This document shows positions 29,397 through 38,977 of a stretch of 64,000 nt of DNA, piece after piece. A program made the position numbers and the translations under genes. The stretch comes from Desulfobacterales bacterium (lineage in GTDB: Bacteria; Desulfobacterota; Desulfobacteria; Desulfobacterales; JANQIE01). Where the stretch lies: contig JANQIE010000085.1 of the NCBI GenBank assembly GCA_028282295.1, positions 1-64,000 on the forward strand. Direction: 5' to 3'. The notes beneath the pieces were generated by a model, which was not told where the DNA came from, ran no database searches, and saw nothing but the letters and a program-made list of their open reading frames with translations. Within the stretch, counting starts at the first letter, position 1. Every line of letters begins with the position of its first letter.

Positions 29397-29916
29397 TTCA
29401 GAATCATCATGACGAGATTATATTTCACAGCCTGTTCAGCATGAAATCCATAATTTCTGTTTGAACTCGATTTAAGTAGGGAGTGAAGGTGTTGTGTCTT
29501 GTAGACCTGCGTTGCGCCGGTGAAAACCGGAATCCGGATCCATGGTCCGGGATCCCCTCCAGGATCCCCCCCCAAGATCATCATAGATATCGGATCGAGC
29601 CCGGCATGACAAACAGATTTTTGATATATTTTTTGAATTACACCTCGATCTCTTGCGCCGGCATGGCGCTCAAGTCACTACGCCCTCTGACCTATTGCAC
29701 ACGTAATATATCGTCCTCAAACCGACTTATCTTGAACCACGAGCCGCGCACGGGTGCCAGTGAAAACAACATCGCACCTTGGGTATCGATATGTTTCGTC
29801 CGGCTATTTTGTTTTTCGGGGTAGAAAAGCGATGATGATTTCCATGCGTGGGTGGTGGGAATAACAAACACGGAAATTCGAACCGCAACCGATCACAAGC
29901 CGCGGCGAGGCGGCCC
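29397..29916. other. Intergenic region, no gene recognised
   Basis: These 520 bp between the hybrid kinase start and the topA stop hold only a short GGATCC/GGATCCCC-rich stretch near 29530-29610, which resembles the GCCGGA-type dispersed repeats (it ends CCCGGCATGAC). No convincing short gene, RNA gene or terminator was found. Confidence 0.5.
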
Positions 29917-32211
29917 TTATTCGCTCGGCCCTTTTTCACCCGGCCCTTTGTAACCGCACTCTTTATCCATGCACATTAAAAAAGTGCCCTCCCTTTTGGT
30001 GGTTTTTTCCAGTAGGAAACTCGCCTTGCAAACCGGGCAGGGAGTCGGCACCGGTTTATCCCAGGAGGCAAAATCGCAGCCGGGATATTTGTTGCAGCCA
30101 TAAAAAACTTTGCCGCGCCGGGATCTTTTTTCGACCACGTCGCCCTTGCAATCCGGCCGGGGGCAGGTTACCCCGGTACTGTTGCCGGCACCGTTGTTGC
30201 TGAGTGATTCGGTTTTCTTGCAATCCGGATAACCGCTGCAGGCGATAAATTTGCCGTAGCGTCCCTGTTTGATCACCATCGGTTTGCCGCAGTTCGGGCA
30301 GGTTTTGTCGGTGGCCTCTTCCTCGGCCACCTGCACGACCTGGACGGTCCCTTTTTCGTCACGGGTGTAATCGCTGGAAAAATTGCATTCCGGATAACCG
30401 CTGCATGCCAGGAACAGGCCGTTGCGGCCCATTTTGATGTGAAGCTGCTTTTGGCATTTGGGGCACTCAAGGCCGGTGGGCACACCGACCGCCTTCATGC
30501 TCTGCATCCCCTCGGCGGCTTTTTCGAGATCCGCCTTAAATGGCTGGTAGAAAAGTCGCAACAGATTCAGAGAGTTCATGTCGGCCGACTCAATGCGGTC
30601 AAGATCGGTTTCCATCTTGGCGGTAAAATCGACGTTGAACAGATGGGGGAAATTGGCCACCAACAAATCGTTGACAATAAACCCGAGTTCGGTGGGGTGA
30701 AAATACCCCTTGAGGAGTTCCACGTAGCCCTTGTCGCGAATTGTGGATAAAATACTGGCATAGGTGCTGGGCCGGCCGATGCCGTTTTCCTCCAGTTCCT
30801 TGACCAGCGACGCCTCGGAAAAACGGGGCGGCGGCATGGTAAAGTGCTGCTTGGGGTCGATTTTCTGAACCTTCAAAATATCGCCGACCGTCAGCTCCGG
30901 CAGGCGCGGTTTCTTCTTTTCCATTTCGCTTTGAATCTCTTCATCGGCCGAGAGATAAAGCTTCATGAAACCGGGAAACTTGATGGATGAGCCGCTGGCG
31001 TTGAACGTATACGCACCGGCTTTGACGGCCACGCTGATCTGGTTGATCAGCGCTTGTTGCATTTGCGAGGCGACAAAACGATTCCAGATCAGACGGTACA
31101 GCTTGATTTGATCCTGACTCAAATAAGGAGCCACTTTTTTCGGAGTGTTGAACACCGAGGTTGGCCGAATGGCCTCGTGGGCGTCCTGCACCTTGTTCTT
31201 GTTTTTAAAATAGCGCGGCTTTTTAAGGGCGTAGTCGTCGCCGTAGTTTTGTTTGATCAGGTCCTGGGCCTCGAGGGCGGCTTCCTGCGAAATACGGGTG
31301 GAGTCGGTTCGCATGTAGGTGATCAACCCCACCGGTTCGCCCGGCCCCAGATCGATCCCTTCATATAGCTGTTGCGCCACAATCATCGTTTTTTTGGCTG
31401 AAAAGCGTAGCTTGCGGATCGATTCCTGCTGTAATTTACTGGTGGTGAACGGGGGTTGGGGATTCCGTTTGGTGGTTTTTTTGAGGACCTTGTCGACGGT
31501 AAACGCGGCTTTTTCCAGATCGGCCAGGATTTTTTTGGCTGCCGCCTCATTGGGAATCTTGATTTTCTTGTCGTCCTTGCGGACCAGTTTGGCCGGGAAG
31601 GGTGGGGGCGTTCGGCCTTCCAAATGGGCGGTCATCGACCAGTATTCTTCCGGTTCAAATGCCTGGATCGCGCGTTCACGTTCGCAAATGACCCGCACGG
31701 CCACCGATTGGACCCGCCCGGCGCTTAACCCGCCTTTGACTTTACGCCACAGCAGCGGTGACACCTGGTACCCCACCAGCCGATCCAGAATACGCCGGGC
31801 CTGTTGGGCTTCATATTTGTTCTTGTCCAGGATCAGAGGTTTGGTCATGGCTTCCTGGATGGCCTTTTTGGTCAGTTCGTGAAACAGCACCCGATGAAAA
31901 TTGCGGCCTTTTTTCTTGAGCACATCGGCGGTATGCCAGGCAATCGCCTCGCCTTCGCGGTCCGGGTCGGGGGCCAGGTAGATGTCGGCAGCGTTGCCGG
32001 CCGCCTTTTTCAAGGCGCTGATCACCTTTTGTTTGCCGGGGATACTGCGATATTTCGGTTTGAAGTCGTTTTCAATATCAATCCCGATTTCCTTGGTCGG
32101 CAGATCCTTGATATGCCCCACGGTGGCGGCAATATTAAAATCTTTGCCGAGGTATTTTTTGATGGTGCGTACTTTGGTGGGTGACTCTACAACAACAAGT
32201 GGTTTGCTCAC
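29917..32211 (-). CDS. topA: DNA topoisomerase I
   Basis: This type IA topoisomerase relaxes negative supercoils. The 764-residue protein has a Toprim domain (VVVESPTKVRTIKKYLG; LAPDPDREGEAIAWH with the D-x-D-x-E metal site) and the catalytic Tyr in LITYMRTDSTRIS. Four C-terminal zinc ribbons follow: CPKCQKQL, CPNCGKPM, CPRPDCKG and CPVCKASF, each with a partner Cys pair such as CSGYPEC. The start is GTG at 32211 after GAGGA. It is 19 bp downstream of dprA, a common bacterial arrangement. Confidence 0.97.
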   Translation of the reverse strand: MSKPLVVVESPTKVRTIKKYLGKDFNIAATVGHIKDLPTKEIGIDIENDFKPKYRSIPGKQKVISALKKAAGNAADIYLAPDPDREGEAIAWHTADVLKKKGRNFHRVLFHELTKKAIQEAMTKPLILDKNKYEAQQARRILDRLVGYQVSPLLWRKVKGGLSAGRVQSVAVRVICERERAIQAFEPEEYWSMTAHLEGRTPPPFPAKLVRKDDKKIKIPNEAAAKKILADLEKAAFTVDKVLKKTTKRNPQPPFTTSKLQQESIRKLRFSAKKTMIVAQQLYEGIDLGPGEPVGLITYMRTDSTRISQEAALEAQDLIKQNYGDDYALKKPRYFKNKNKVQDAHEAIRPTSVFNTPKKVAPYLSQDQIKLYRLIWNRFVASQMQQALINQISVAVKAGAYTFNASGSSIKFPGFMKLYLSADEEIQSEMEKKKPRLPELTVGDILKVQKIDPKQHFTMPPPRFSEASLVKELEENGIGRPSTYASILSTIRDKGYVELLKGYFHPTELGFIVNDLLVANFPHLFNVDFTAKMETDLDRIESADMNSLNLLRLFYQPFKADLEKAAEGMQSMKAVGVPTGLECPKCQKQLHIKMGRNGLFLACSGYPECNFSSDYTRDEKGTVQVVQVAEEEATDKTCPNCGKPMVIKQGRYGKFIACSGYPDCKKTESLSNNGAGNSTGVTCPRPDCKGDVVEKRSRRGKVFYGCNKYPGCDFASWDKPVPTPCPVCKASFLLEKTTKREGTFLMCMDKECGYKGPGEKGPSE

Positions 32212-32230
32212 GACGGTCCTCTTTTATGCT

Positions 32231-33373
32231 TCAACGTGATGCCTGGTTTTCACGGACAAAATGTTTGCCCGGTAGTTGGTTAATATAACCATTGATTTCA
32301 AGGTCGAGCAAAATTTCGGATAATTTTGCAGGCGCCAAGCCGGTTAAGCGTGTCAGTTCATCGATATGAATCGCATAGGGTTCCAGCGCGTCGAGGACGC
32401 GCAATTGGTCGGCCGGCAGCCCCTTGTCCGGCGGCGTGCCGGCAGCGGGCGCCGGTTCTTCATTGCGTAGCGACGCCAGCACGGCCGGTTCGATTTGCGG
32501 CATCAATTCATCCAGAATGTCCCGGCCGTTCTCAATCAGTTTGGCGCCTTCGCGGATCAAGCGATGCGTGCCGCTGCTGCTTTGGGACTGAATGCTGCCG
32601 GGCACAGCGAACACCTCCCGATTTTGCTCCATGGCCAAGCGCGCCGTGATCAAAGATCCGCTTTTTTGCGCCGCTTCCACGATGACGGTTCCCATGGTCA
32701 TGCCGCTGATGATGCGGTTACGCTGGGGAAAATGGAACGGTTCCGGCGCGGCGTTCATGGGAAATTCGCTGACCACCGCGCCGTTTGCGGCGATCTGCTT
32801 GAACAAGGCGCGGTTTTGGGGTGGATATATCCGATCCAAACCACTGCCCAAAACCGTTATAGTCCGCCCTTGGGCGGCTAATGCGCCATTGTGGGCGGCG
32901 GTATCGATGCCGCGCGCACCGCCGCTGACAATGGTGAAACCGGCCCCGGCCAGTTCGCCGGCCAATTGATGCGCGTTTTTCAAGCCGTAGCGCGTGGCCT
33001 TGCGCGATCCCACAATGGCTGCGGCCGGCTCCAGGTTCTCCAACGTCCCCTCGACGTACAGAATCGGCGGCGGGTCCGGAATCCGTTGCAGCAGGAGCGG
33101 ATATTGCGGTGAATCCAGGGTGACCAACCGGCAGCCACAATCCCGTACACGGTCAAGATCCCGACGGACGGCGTCACTTGCCCGGGGCTTTCGTAGCGCA
33201 TTTGCCAGACGCACCGATACCCCTTTCACACGGCCAAGTGCGTCGCGGTCGGCGCAAAAAATATTCTGCGGCGTTTTAAACTGTTCAATTAGTCGTTTTA
33301 TTAGATAGTTACCGACGCCCGGAATACTCTTCAGAATCAGCCAGGCCAGCTCCGGCTCCATACGTGACTGCAA
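32231..33373 (-). CDS. dprA: DNA-processing protein DprA
   Basis: DprA loads RecA on incoming single-stranded DNA during transformation. The 380-residue protein has an N-terminal HhH/SAM-like region (LKSIPGVGNYLIKRLIEQF) and the Rossmann-like DprA domain (AIVGSRKATRYGL, SGGARGIDTAAH, VLGSGLDRIYPPQN, FPQRNRIISG). A C-terminal winged helix (residues about 325-375, DLEINGYINQLPG) completes it. The reading begins with TTG 33373, with AAGGA/AGG upstream; ATG 33361 is an alternative four codons in. It sits directly upstream of topA. Confidence 0.94.
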   Translation of the reverse strand: MQSRMEPELAWLILKSIPGVGNYLIKRLIEQFKTPQNIFCADRDALGRVKGVSVRLANALRKPRASDAVRRDLDRVRDCGCRLVTLDSPQYPLLLQRIPDPPPILYVEGTLENLEPAAAIVGSRKATRYGLKNAHQLAGELAGAGFTIVSGGARGIDTAAHNGALAAQGRTITVLGSGLDRIYPPQNRALFKQIAANGAVVSEFPMNAAPEPFHFPQRNRIISGMTMGTVIVEAAQKSGSLITARLAMEQNREVFAVPGSIQSQSSSGTHRLIREGAKLIENGRDILDELMPQIEPAVLASLRNEEPAPAAGTPPDKGLPADQLRVLDALEPYAIHIDELTRLTGLAPAKLSEILLDLEINGYINQLPGKHFVRENQASR

Positions 33374-33619
33374 ATTTGTTGCCTATCCTTGATGAGATTA
33401 TCAAAAAAAATAAAAAAGAACCTTCTTCCGGCGAGGGGGAGAAGGTCGTTGTGAGGGCAAGTTGTTGTTTGTCATGAAAACCATTAAAATCAATTAAGAA
33501 TTATGAATTGGGAATTAAGAATCGCGGTTGGCCGTCATGATAAAAACGAGTACTATCCGTTGTTCTTAATTCTTAATGTTGACGACTAAACGATTCAGTC
33601 AGGCCGGCAATCATTTAAA
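33374..33619. other. Intergenic region between dprA and AT-rich insert
   Basis: No gene was seen in 246 bp. It contains a small hairpin CCTTCTTCC...GGGGGAGAAGG near 33421-33447. It also has two runs of the AT-rich motif AATTATGAATTGGGAATTAAGAAT and TTCTTAATTCTTAAT (33493-33580), related to sequences at 1228-1262 and 15146-15165. Confidence 0.5.
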
Positions 33620-33925
33620 TCAGCGGTGCGGTTTTTTGCGCCCGCTGGGTTTGTGTTTGAGCATGTCTTGTGTCCGCGACCAAACATATTGCGACAGCAA
33701 AGTGATAATGATGACAAATAGTAATGAAAGTGTAAGCATGTATAATAATTCGAAGTCGGATAATTCCTCACCATTTGCAATGTCGAAAAGGCTTGTGAGC
33801 CAGATTGAGGTTTTTTCCGGAGGGCGCGGAAACATGTCCGGATGTTTACCCCAGAAATAAACCAATGAGAAGGTTGCTCCGATAATCCAAGTTCCAACAA
33901 AAAATTTTTTGATGGACGGCTTCAT
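33620..33925 (-). CDS. Small two-helix membrane protein, putative immunity protein
   Basis: I do not recognise this 101-residue protein. It has two hydrophobic segments (about 9-25, FVGTWIIGATFSLVYFW, and 62-82, MLTLSLLFVIIITLLSQYVW) separated by a loop of about 35 residues. It has a basic C-terminal tail. Its ATG overlaps the stop of the Tlde1-like gene (ATGA), so the two are translationally coupled. A membrane-anchored protein with a periplasmic loop, coupled to a peptidoglycan-active effector, suggests an immunity role (inference). The pair is visibly AT-richer than its neighbours, consistent with acquisition by transfer. Confidence 0.6.
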   Translation of the reverse strand: MKPSIKKFFVGTWIIGATFSLVYFWGKHPDMFPRPPEKTSIWLTSLFDIANGEELSDFELLYMLTLSLLFVIIITLLSQYVWSRTQDMLKHKPSGRKKPHR

Positions 33926-34431
33926 CTAACCGTCACCTTGCCGTAGGCTTCCAAACCCACTTCCGGTATGGTAACAGTCTCACTTCCTTTTAAAATTGTT
34001 CGCAAAAAATTGTAGTCAGATTGTTTTTCAATGACAATACATCCATAGCTTAGTCCCAAAGGTCCTTTGGGGTGAAGCCTAAATTTTCCTCTTTTTACCA
34101 AGTTACAATAAGTTTCATCATCGATTTTTTCATCAATTGCGTATAATGCAAACCATTCGTCCCTGCCTGTGAATAAATCTCGCAACGGACCGAGGAGACC
34201 TCCGGATTGTCTATCGAAGATATAATAAGAACCTGGTGGAATGGGTCCTAAATTGGGTAGACAGACTGAAATTCTTCGATTTCTATGTTCGCCGACACCT
34301 GAGAATGCTGCAAATTTTGTCACTCCAGCTTGGAAAACACTCATGAATTCATTGTTTAGTGTGAATGAACAATTAACCAATCTATTTCTCTTTTCATTTA
34401 ATGGTGCTTCAAGTTTATTATCCAATGCCAT
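33922..34431 (-). CDS. Tlde1-like (DUF2778) peptidoglycan L,D-transpeptidase-fold effector
   Basis: The 169-residue protein shows the DUF2778/Tlde1 layout. An N-terminal beta-rich stretch (AFSGVG near 42-47) is followed by LPNLGPIPPGSYYIFDRQSG. A catalytic-type motif RLHPKGPLGLSYGCIVIE follows, with His120, Ser128 and Cys131 matching the L,D-transpeptidase H...S-x-G-C pattern. Family members such as Salmonella Tlde1 are type VI secretion effectors that cleave or exchange peptidoglycan stem peptides. No T6SS structural gene is in the window. Base composition is AT-rich against the GC-rich cpoB and dprA on either side. It lies 27 bp after cpoB. Confidence 0.75.
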   Translation of the reverse strand: MALDNKLEAPLNEKRNRLVNCSFTLNNEFMSVFQAGVTKFAAFSGVGEHRNRRISVCLPNLGPIPPGSYYIFDRQSGGLLGPLRDLFTGRDEWFALYAIDEKIDDETYCNLVKRGKFRLHPKGPLGLSYGCIVIEKQSDYNFLRTILKGSETVTIPEVGLEAYGKVTVR

Positions 34432-34458
34432 TAACTTGCTGTAGGAGGAGCGGCTTTT

Positions 34459-35301
34459 TTATTCTCGTATTTTTTTAAGCATTTGCTCAGCCTTGCCGCC
34501 GGCCTTGCTGAAGGGGTAGCTTTTGATTACTTCCTTTAAGAAAATGCGCGCATTGGCTTTATCGTTGACTGACAGATAGGCGTAGCCGGTTTTCAACAGT
34601 GCGTCCGGCACTTTGCTGCCGTCCGGGTACTTTAGTACGACGTTTTTAAAAATCTGAATCGATTCCTGGAATCGTTTTTCCGCGTAGTGGCATTCCCCGG
34701 CCCAATAGAGCGCATTGTCCGCCAGGTCGTGGGTGGGGTGTTGCTGCGCCATGCGCATGAAAAGTGGCAACGCCTCACTGTATTTATTCTCCTGATAGGC
34801 GGCAAGCGCCTTGCGATAGAGGGTCTCCGCGCTGACTGCGGGGGCTTTGGGCGGTTTTGCCGGTTGGGCGGCCGGCGGGGGCTGCGGCGTCAACCGGGCC
34901 ATTGGCGCCTTTGCCGGTGCCGGTGTTTGCGGCGCAACAGCCGATGTCTGCGGTGCTTTTGACGGCCCTAAGTCAGATGTCCGTATTTTACCGAACGCGT
35001 TGTTGGGGGCTTGCGGCTGCGGTGCCCTGGCCGCGGGTGCTTTGTGACCCGGCAGGTCGTTTTTGCCAACACCGAGCCGCTCCATGTCGCGCAGGGTGCG
35101 TTGGTGGTTGTCGACCATAAATTGAATCACCGAGATTCGATGATAGATCTCCTCCAACTTGCGGTTGGCTTCGGCGATCTGTTTTTCCAGCAACATGATG
35201 TTGGTGCGGTAGGGGTCTTCCACCTTTGGGGCCGTTGTGGCGCAACCTGCCAACAAGGTGGTGAACACGGCGAACGTAATCAAGACGCGGGCATGTCTCA
35301 T
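34459..35301 (-). CDS. cpoB: Tol-Pal system protein CpoB/YbgF
   Basis: CpoB coordinates outer-membrane constriction with septal peptidoglycan synthesis. The 280-residue protein starts with a lipoprotein-type signal (lipobox LLAGC, Cys20), unlike E. coli CpoB, which is soluble periplasmic. A coiled-coil (about 27-75), a Pro/Ala-rich linker (75-155) and a C-terminal TPR domain (LYRKALAAYQENKYSEALPL; ALYWAGECHYAEKRF; ALLKTGYAYL) follow. The ATG at 35301 is chosen for the AAGGAG 6 bp upstream. It is 23 bp after secF. Tol and Pal genes are not in the window. Confidence 0.9.
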   Translation of the reverse strand: MRHARVLITFAVFTTLLAGCATTAPKVEDPYRTNIMLLEKQIAEANRKLEEIYHRISVIQFMVDNHQRTLRDMERLGVGKNDLPGHKAPAARAPQPQAPNNAFGKIRTSDLGPSKAPQTSAVAPQTPAPAKAPMARLTPQPPPAAQPAKPPKAPAVSAETLYRKALAAYQENKYSEALPLFMRMAQQHPTHDLADNALYWAGECHYAEKRFQESIQIFKNVVLKYPDGSKVPDALLKTGYAYLSVNDKANARIFLKEVIKSYPFSKAGGKAEQMLKKIRE

Positions 35302-35324
35302 TGCGACTCCTTCATCCGGTGCGG

Positions 35325-36362
35325 TTATTTTTTTGCGCGACCCTGCCACGCCAGCAGAATCGGACTGGCTACATAGATAGATGAATAGGTCCCGACCATG
35401 ACACCGACGATCAGAGCAAAGGCAAAGTCGTGGATGATGCCGCCGCCGAGCACAAACAGGGTCACGACCACGACCAGGGTGGTAAACGAGGTCAGGATGG
35501 TCCGGCCCAGGGTTTCGTTGACACTGCGGTTGATGATGGTGGTCAGGGGATTGCGGTGATATTTTCGCAGGTTTTCACGGATACGATCGTAAACGATAAT
35601 CGTGTCGTTGAGCGAATACCCGATAATCGTCAGCAACGCGGCGATAATCGGCAAGGTAAATTCTTTGTCGAAAATGGAAAACAGGCCGACGGTGATCGTC
35701 ACATCATGAATCAACGCCACGATGGCGCCCATGGCATATTTTAGCTCCAGGAACCAGAACAGGGCAATGGCCACAATCAGCGCGCCCACCATGAGCCAGG
35801 GAATATTAAAACCGACTGACTTGAACAGATAGACCGCCAGCGCCAGGACGGCGGCGATAACGATGCTGACCATCCATTTCAGCTCGAAACGTCCTGAAAT
35901 ATAAACCGTGATCAGAAGCAGGGCGATAAACATCGCCAGCAGGGCTTTTTCCCGCAGGCTTTTGCCGACCTGAGGGCCGACCATCTCGAACGATTCGATG
36001 CTGAGTTTGACACCGGTGGCCGCTTCGATCGCGCCTTGCATTTTGGTGCTGATGGCGTCATCGGCGGCGACGTTGCTGTCGATCAGGATGCGGTAGGTGT
36101 TCGCGCCGGGCCGATCGTACTGTTGAACCGACGCATTGCCCAGTTCAATGGCGGCCAGACCGGCCTTGAGGGCCTCGATCGACACCTGTGACTCAAATTT
36201 GATCCGCATTTCCGCGCCGCCGACAAAATCAATCCCTTGCTTGGGGCCGCCGTGAATGACCAGGGAGATGATACTGATCAGAATCATGGCCACCGAAATG
36301 GCAAACGCGACTTTGCGAAAGCCGATGAAATTGATGTTGATATCAGGTTTAATCAGTTGCAT
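35325..36362 (-). CDS. secF: Protein translocase subunit SecF
   Basis: SecF partners SecD in proton-motive-force-driven protein export. The 345-residue protein has an N-terminal TM (15-35) and the conserved GIDFVGGAEMRIKF. A small periplasmic domain and five C-terminal helices follow (e.g. ALLTIIGYSLNDTIIVYDRI, the family D-D/N signature). It ends with IYVASPILLAW. It follows secD by 55 bp. Confidence 0.96.
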   Translation of the reverse strand: MQLIKPDININFIGFRKVAFAISVAMILISIISLVIHGGPKQGIDFVGGAEMRIKFESQVSIEALKAGLAAIELGNASVQQYDRPGANTYRILIDSNVAADDAISTKMQGAIEAATGVKLSIESFEMVGPQVGKSLREKALLAMFIALLLITVYISGRFELKWMVSIVIAAVLALAVYLFKSVGFNIPWLMVGALIVAIALFWFLELKYAMGAIVALIHDVTITVGLFSIFDKEFTLPIIAALLTIIGYSLNDTIIVYDRIRENLRKYHRNPLTTIINRSVNETLGRTILTSFTTLVVVVTLFVLGGGIIHDFAFALIVGVMVGTYSSIYVASPILLAWQGRAKK

Positions 36363-36417
36363 GCAACTTGTCCTTTTTGATTGAAAAGATTCAAACCGGA
36401 ACCGCGTCCGGCCAATA

Positions 36418-38001
36418 TCAGATACTTAGCTGTTTCAACCGCCGTTTGCCCAGCAGCGTGTCGAACACGGCCCGTGACAGGATCAGTGCGGTGAACAGGC
36501 TCGACACGACCCCTAAACTCAGGGTCACGGCAAAACCCTTCACCGGTCCGCTACCAAAGGCGTAAAGCACCAGGGCAGCAATAAACGTGGTGACATTGGC
36601 GTCCAGAATGGTCAAAGTGGCGCGGTCATACCCGGCATCCACGGCAGCCCGCGCGGATTTGCCGATGCGCAGCTCTTCCCGGATCCGTTCGAAGATCAGC
36701 ACATTGGCGTCGACGGCCATGCCGATGGTTAAAATGATCCCGGCAATGCCGGGCAACGTCAAGGTGGCATCGAACGCCGCCAGACCGCCGGCAATCAGGA
36801 TGATGTTGACGATCAGGGCCAGATTGGCAATCAAACCGGCCCCCTTGTAATAGATCATCATGAAAAGGATGACCAGGGCACCGCCGATGAGCATGGAGAC
36901 GAGCCCTTTGCGGATGGAATCGGCACCCAGGGAAGGGCCGACTTTCTTTTCGTATAGCGTTTCCACCGGTGTTGGAAACGCTTCACGCAGCACCAGGGCC
37001 AGATCCTTGGCGCTTTCGTCGGTGAACTGACCGCTGATGATGGCATCGCCGGCAATTTTTTGCCGGATAACCGGGGCTGAATAGACCTCGTTGTCCAACA
37101 CGATGGCCAGTCGTTTGCCGACGTTGGCCTCAGTCAGGCGTTCAAAAATGCGCGCCCCTTTGCGGTCGAATTTTATAGCGACGATCGGTTCGTTGGTTTG
37201 CTGGTCGAATTGCACGCGCGCTTCGGTTAAATACGCCCCGGTCAGTTCCGCTCTTTTTTTAAGCAGAATCGGTTGCCCCTTGGCGTCCGAACTTTTGTTG
37301 TTGAAATATAAAACCTGACTGCCCGGCGGGACCCTGCCTTGCAGGGCGCTGTTCAGATCGTTGATTTCGTCCACCAGTTTGAATTCAATCTGGCCGGTTC
37401 GCACCAGCAGGTCTTTGACTTTGCTTTCATCCTTGATGCCGGGCAGTTGCACGATGATCTGTTTTTCCCCCTGGGGCCGGATATCCGGTTCACGCGTGCC
37501 GGTAAAATCGACACGGTTGCGGATCTTATTCAGGGCCTGATCGGCAGCTTGCCGTTTGAGGCGCTGCACCTCTTCGGGGGTGAGGGTCAAATCGAAGGTG
37601 CTGTGATCGACATCCTTGCGGGTCTCTATTTTCAGGGTGGGGTAGTCGTCTTCAAGCAGTTTTTGCAGCTTGTCCAGTTCCGTGTTGGCGCTGGTTGTGA
37701 TTTGGATATGGGTGGGACCCGGCTTCTTGATACCGGCAACGCGAATGCGGTCCTTGCGCAAGGTGCGCCGCAATTCGTCATACATGCGATTGACTGTATC
37801 AGCGACGGCTTTGTCGGTATCGACCTCCAACACCAGATGCAGGCCCCCCTGCAGATCGAGCCCCAGATTGATTTTTTTATGCGGCCAAAGGGTCGGATCC
37901 TCTAATTGTTGTGACACCATGTGGACGGTCGGCATCACACAGATGATTGCGGCCACCAAAACCGCCGCAATAAAGACCGCTCTCCATGAAAAGTTGCTCA
38001 A
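36418..38001 (-). CDS. secD: Protein translocase subunit SecD
   Basis: This RND-type export subunit of 527 residues has TM1 near 8-28 and LGLDLQGGLHLVLEVD. The periplasmic P1 domain (about 50-340) is followed by five C-terminal helices with GIILTIGMAVDANVLIFERI, where the Asp is part of the proton path. The start is TTG at 38001 with GGAG upstream. It lies between yajC (311 bp upstream) and secF. Confidence 0.96.
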   Translation of the reverse strand: MSNFSWRAVFIAAVLVAAIICVMPTVHMVSQQLEDPTLWPHKKINLGLDLQGGLHLVLEVDTDKAVADTVNRMYDELRRTLRKDRIRVAGIKKPGPTHIQITTSANTELDKLQKLLEDDYPTLKIETRKDVDHSTFDLTLTPEEVQRLKRQAADQALNKIRNRVDFTGTREPDIRPQGEKQIIVQLPGIKDESKVKDLLVRTGQIEFKLVDEINDLNSALQGRVPPGSQVLYFNNKSSDAKGQPILLKKRAELTGAYLTEARVQFDQQTNEPIVAIKFDRKGARIFERLTEANVGKRLAIVLDNEVYSAPVIRQKIAGDAIISGQFTDESAKDLALVLREAFPTPVETLYEKKVGPSLGADSIRKGLVSMLIGGALVILFMMIYYKGAGLIANLALIVNIILIAGGLAAFDATLTLPGIAGIILTIGMAVDANVLIFERIREELRIGKSARAAVDAGYDRATLTILDANVTTFIAALVLYAFGSGPVKGFAVTLSLGVVSSLFTALILSRAVFDTLLGKRRLKQLSI

Positions 38002-38312
38002 TGCTCCGTTCCTTTCTTTTGCTGTCCGGCGTCTTGTCTTTGAATTCGGCGTTCGCCGGCCGCTGGTGAGTTCGATCTAGCCGCGCGGCATGCATCAATA
38101 CCGGTTGATGGCATCCTCGTGCAAGAACACGTGTCTAACGCGTACTCCCTGCACAGCAGGCGCCGCCGGTTTGATTCTGTGGCGGCGGCCCACTTTGCCC
38201 GGGCACCAACTAACAAAACGCAATCCAGGGGCGCTGTTTGGCGCGCTTTCAGGATAAGTCGCACGACCCGTGCATAGACGCCCATGTATACAAGACGAGA
38301 CCGTCGCGAAAT
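38002..38312. other. yajC-secD spacer, no gene recognised
   Basis: The 311 bp between yajC and secD is unusually long for this operon. A 95-codon minus-strand frame is present but has no recognisable domain and an odd composition rich in Arg, Cys and Ser. I see no tRNA cloverleaf or clear terminator. Confidence 0.45.
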
Positions 38313-38699
38313 CTATTTGGAATCGTTTGAATCTTTTTTTTCGTCTTTTTTCTTTTCGTCTTTTTTCGGCTGGGACTGGGCCGCGGGTTTGACCAGCGTC
38401 GAAACGTTGGCGCGATTGACTTTTACCCGCACTTTGTCGGCGATTTCCACGGTCAGCACATTTTCATCGACCCCGGTAATGCGGCCATAGATGCCGCCGC
38501 CGGTGATAACCCGATCGCCTTTTTTGAGGGCACCGAGCATTTCCCGGTGCTCTTTCTGGCGTTTTTGCTGGGGGCGAATCAACAGAAAATAAAAGACGAC
38601 GAAAATAAGAATAAACGGCAACATGCCGCCCAAACCACCGACACCGCCCTGACCGGCCGCGCCGCCGGATGTACCCATTGCGTATGCGAGATCGACCAA
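38313..38699 (-). CDS. yajC: Preprotein translocase subunit YajC
   Basis: YajC is the small accessory of SecDF. The 128-residue protein has one TM (about 30-48, MLPFILIFVVFYFLLIRPQQ, the family signature with RPQQ), then EMLGALKKGDRVITGGGIYG. An acid/lysine-rich C-terminus ends it (KKDEKKKDEKK). TTG 38699 is the likely start because AAGGAGG lies 7 bp upstream; ATG 38678 is the alternative. Confidence 0.95.
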   Translation of the reverse strand: MVDLAYAMGTSGGAAGQGGVGGLGGMLPFILIFVVFYFLLIRPQQKRQKEHREMLGALKKGDRVITGGGIYGRITGVDENVLTVEIADKVRVKVNRANVSTLVKPAAQSQPKKDEKKKDEKKDSNDSK

Positions 38700-38859
38700 A
38701 ACAAAACCTCCTTAACCCGAATTAAATGTATTTTTTGAATCTGTTTGTGTTATTTTTTTTAAAAAATGGCGCACATATACTTTAATTTATTGATGACGTC
38801 AAATCATTCTTGCCGGTGGTTGGGGACTGGTGAACTTTCAAGACGTGGGATTGCAGCTT

Positions 38860-38956
38860 GTGTCCATCCGCAAATAGCATCTTTTGGTTCAGACCAAGGT
38901 CGCAATCGGGCTACGGTCTTGGCCTGAACCAAAAGCGACTATTTGCGGCTGGACAC
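38860..38956. repeat. Hairpin repeat, short 97-bp copy
   Basis: Terminal arms GTGTCCATCCGCAAATAG and CTATTTGCGGCTGGACAC match the 145-bp copies. Inside, CTTTTGGTTCAG pairs with CTGAACCAAAAG. The middle lacks the TTTTAAAAATG inner arms, so it is an internally shortened or divergent form. It sits between yajC and the LysM-like gene. Confidence 0.8.
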
Positions 38957-38977
38957 GAACTTACGACATTTCGGTGG

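Noticed and set aside
37998..38285. 95-codon minus-strand frame between yajC and secD
   Set aside because: Composition is odd, no domain, no ribosome site; it overlaps the secD start.
38002..38312. tRNA or small RNA gene in the yajC-secD gap
   Set aside because: No cloverleaf, no CCA end and no terminator could be assembled by eye on either strand.
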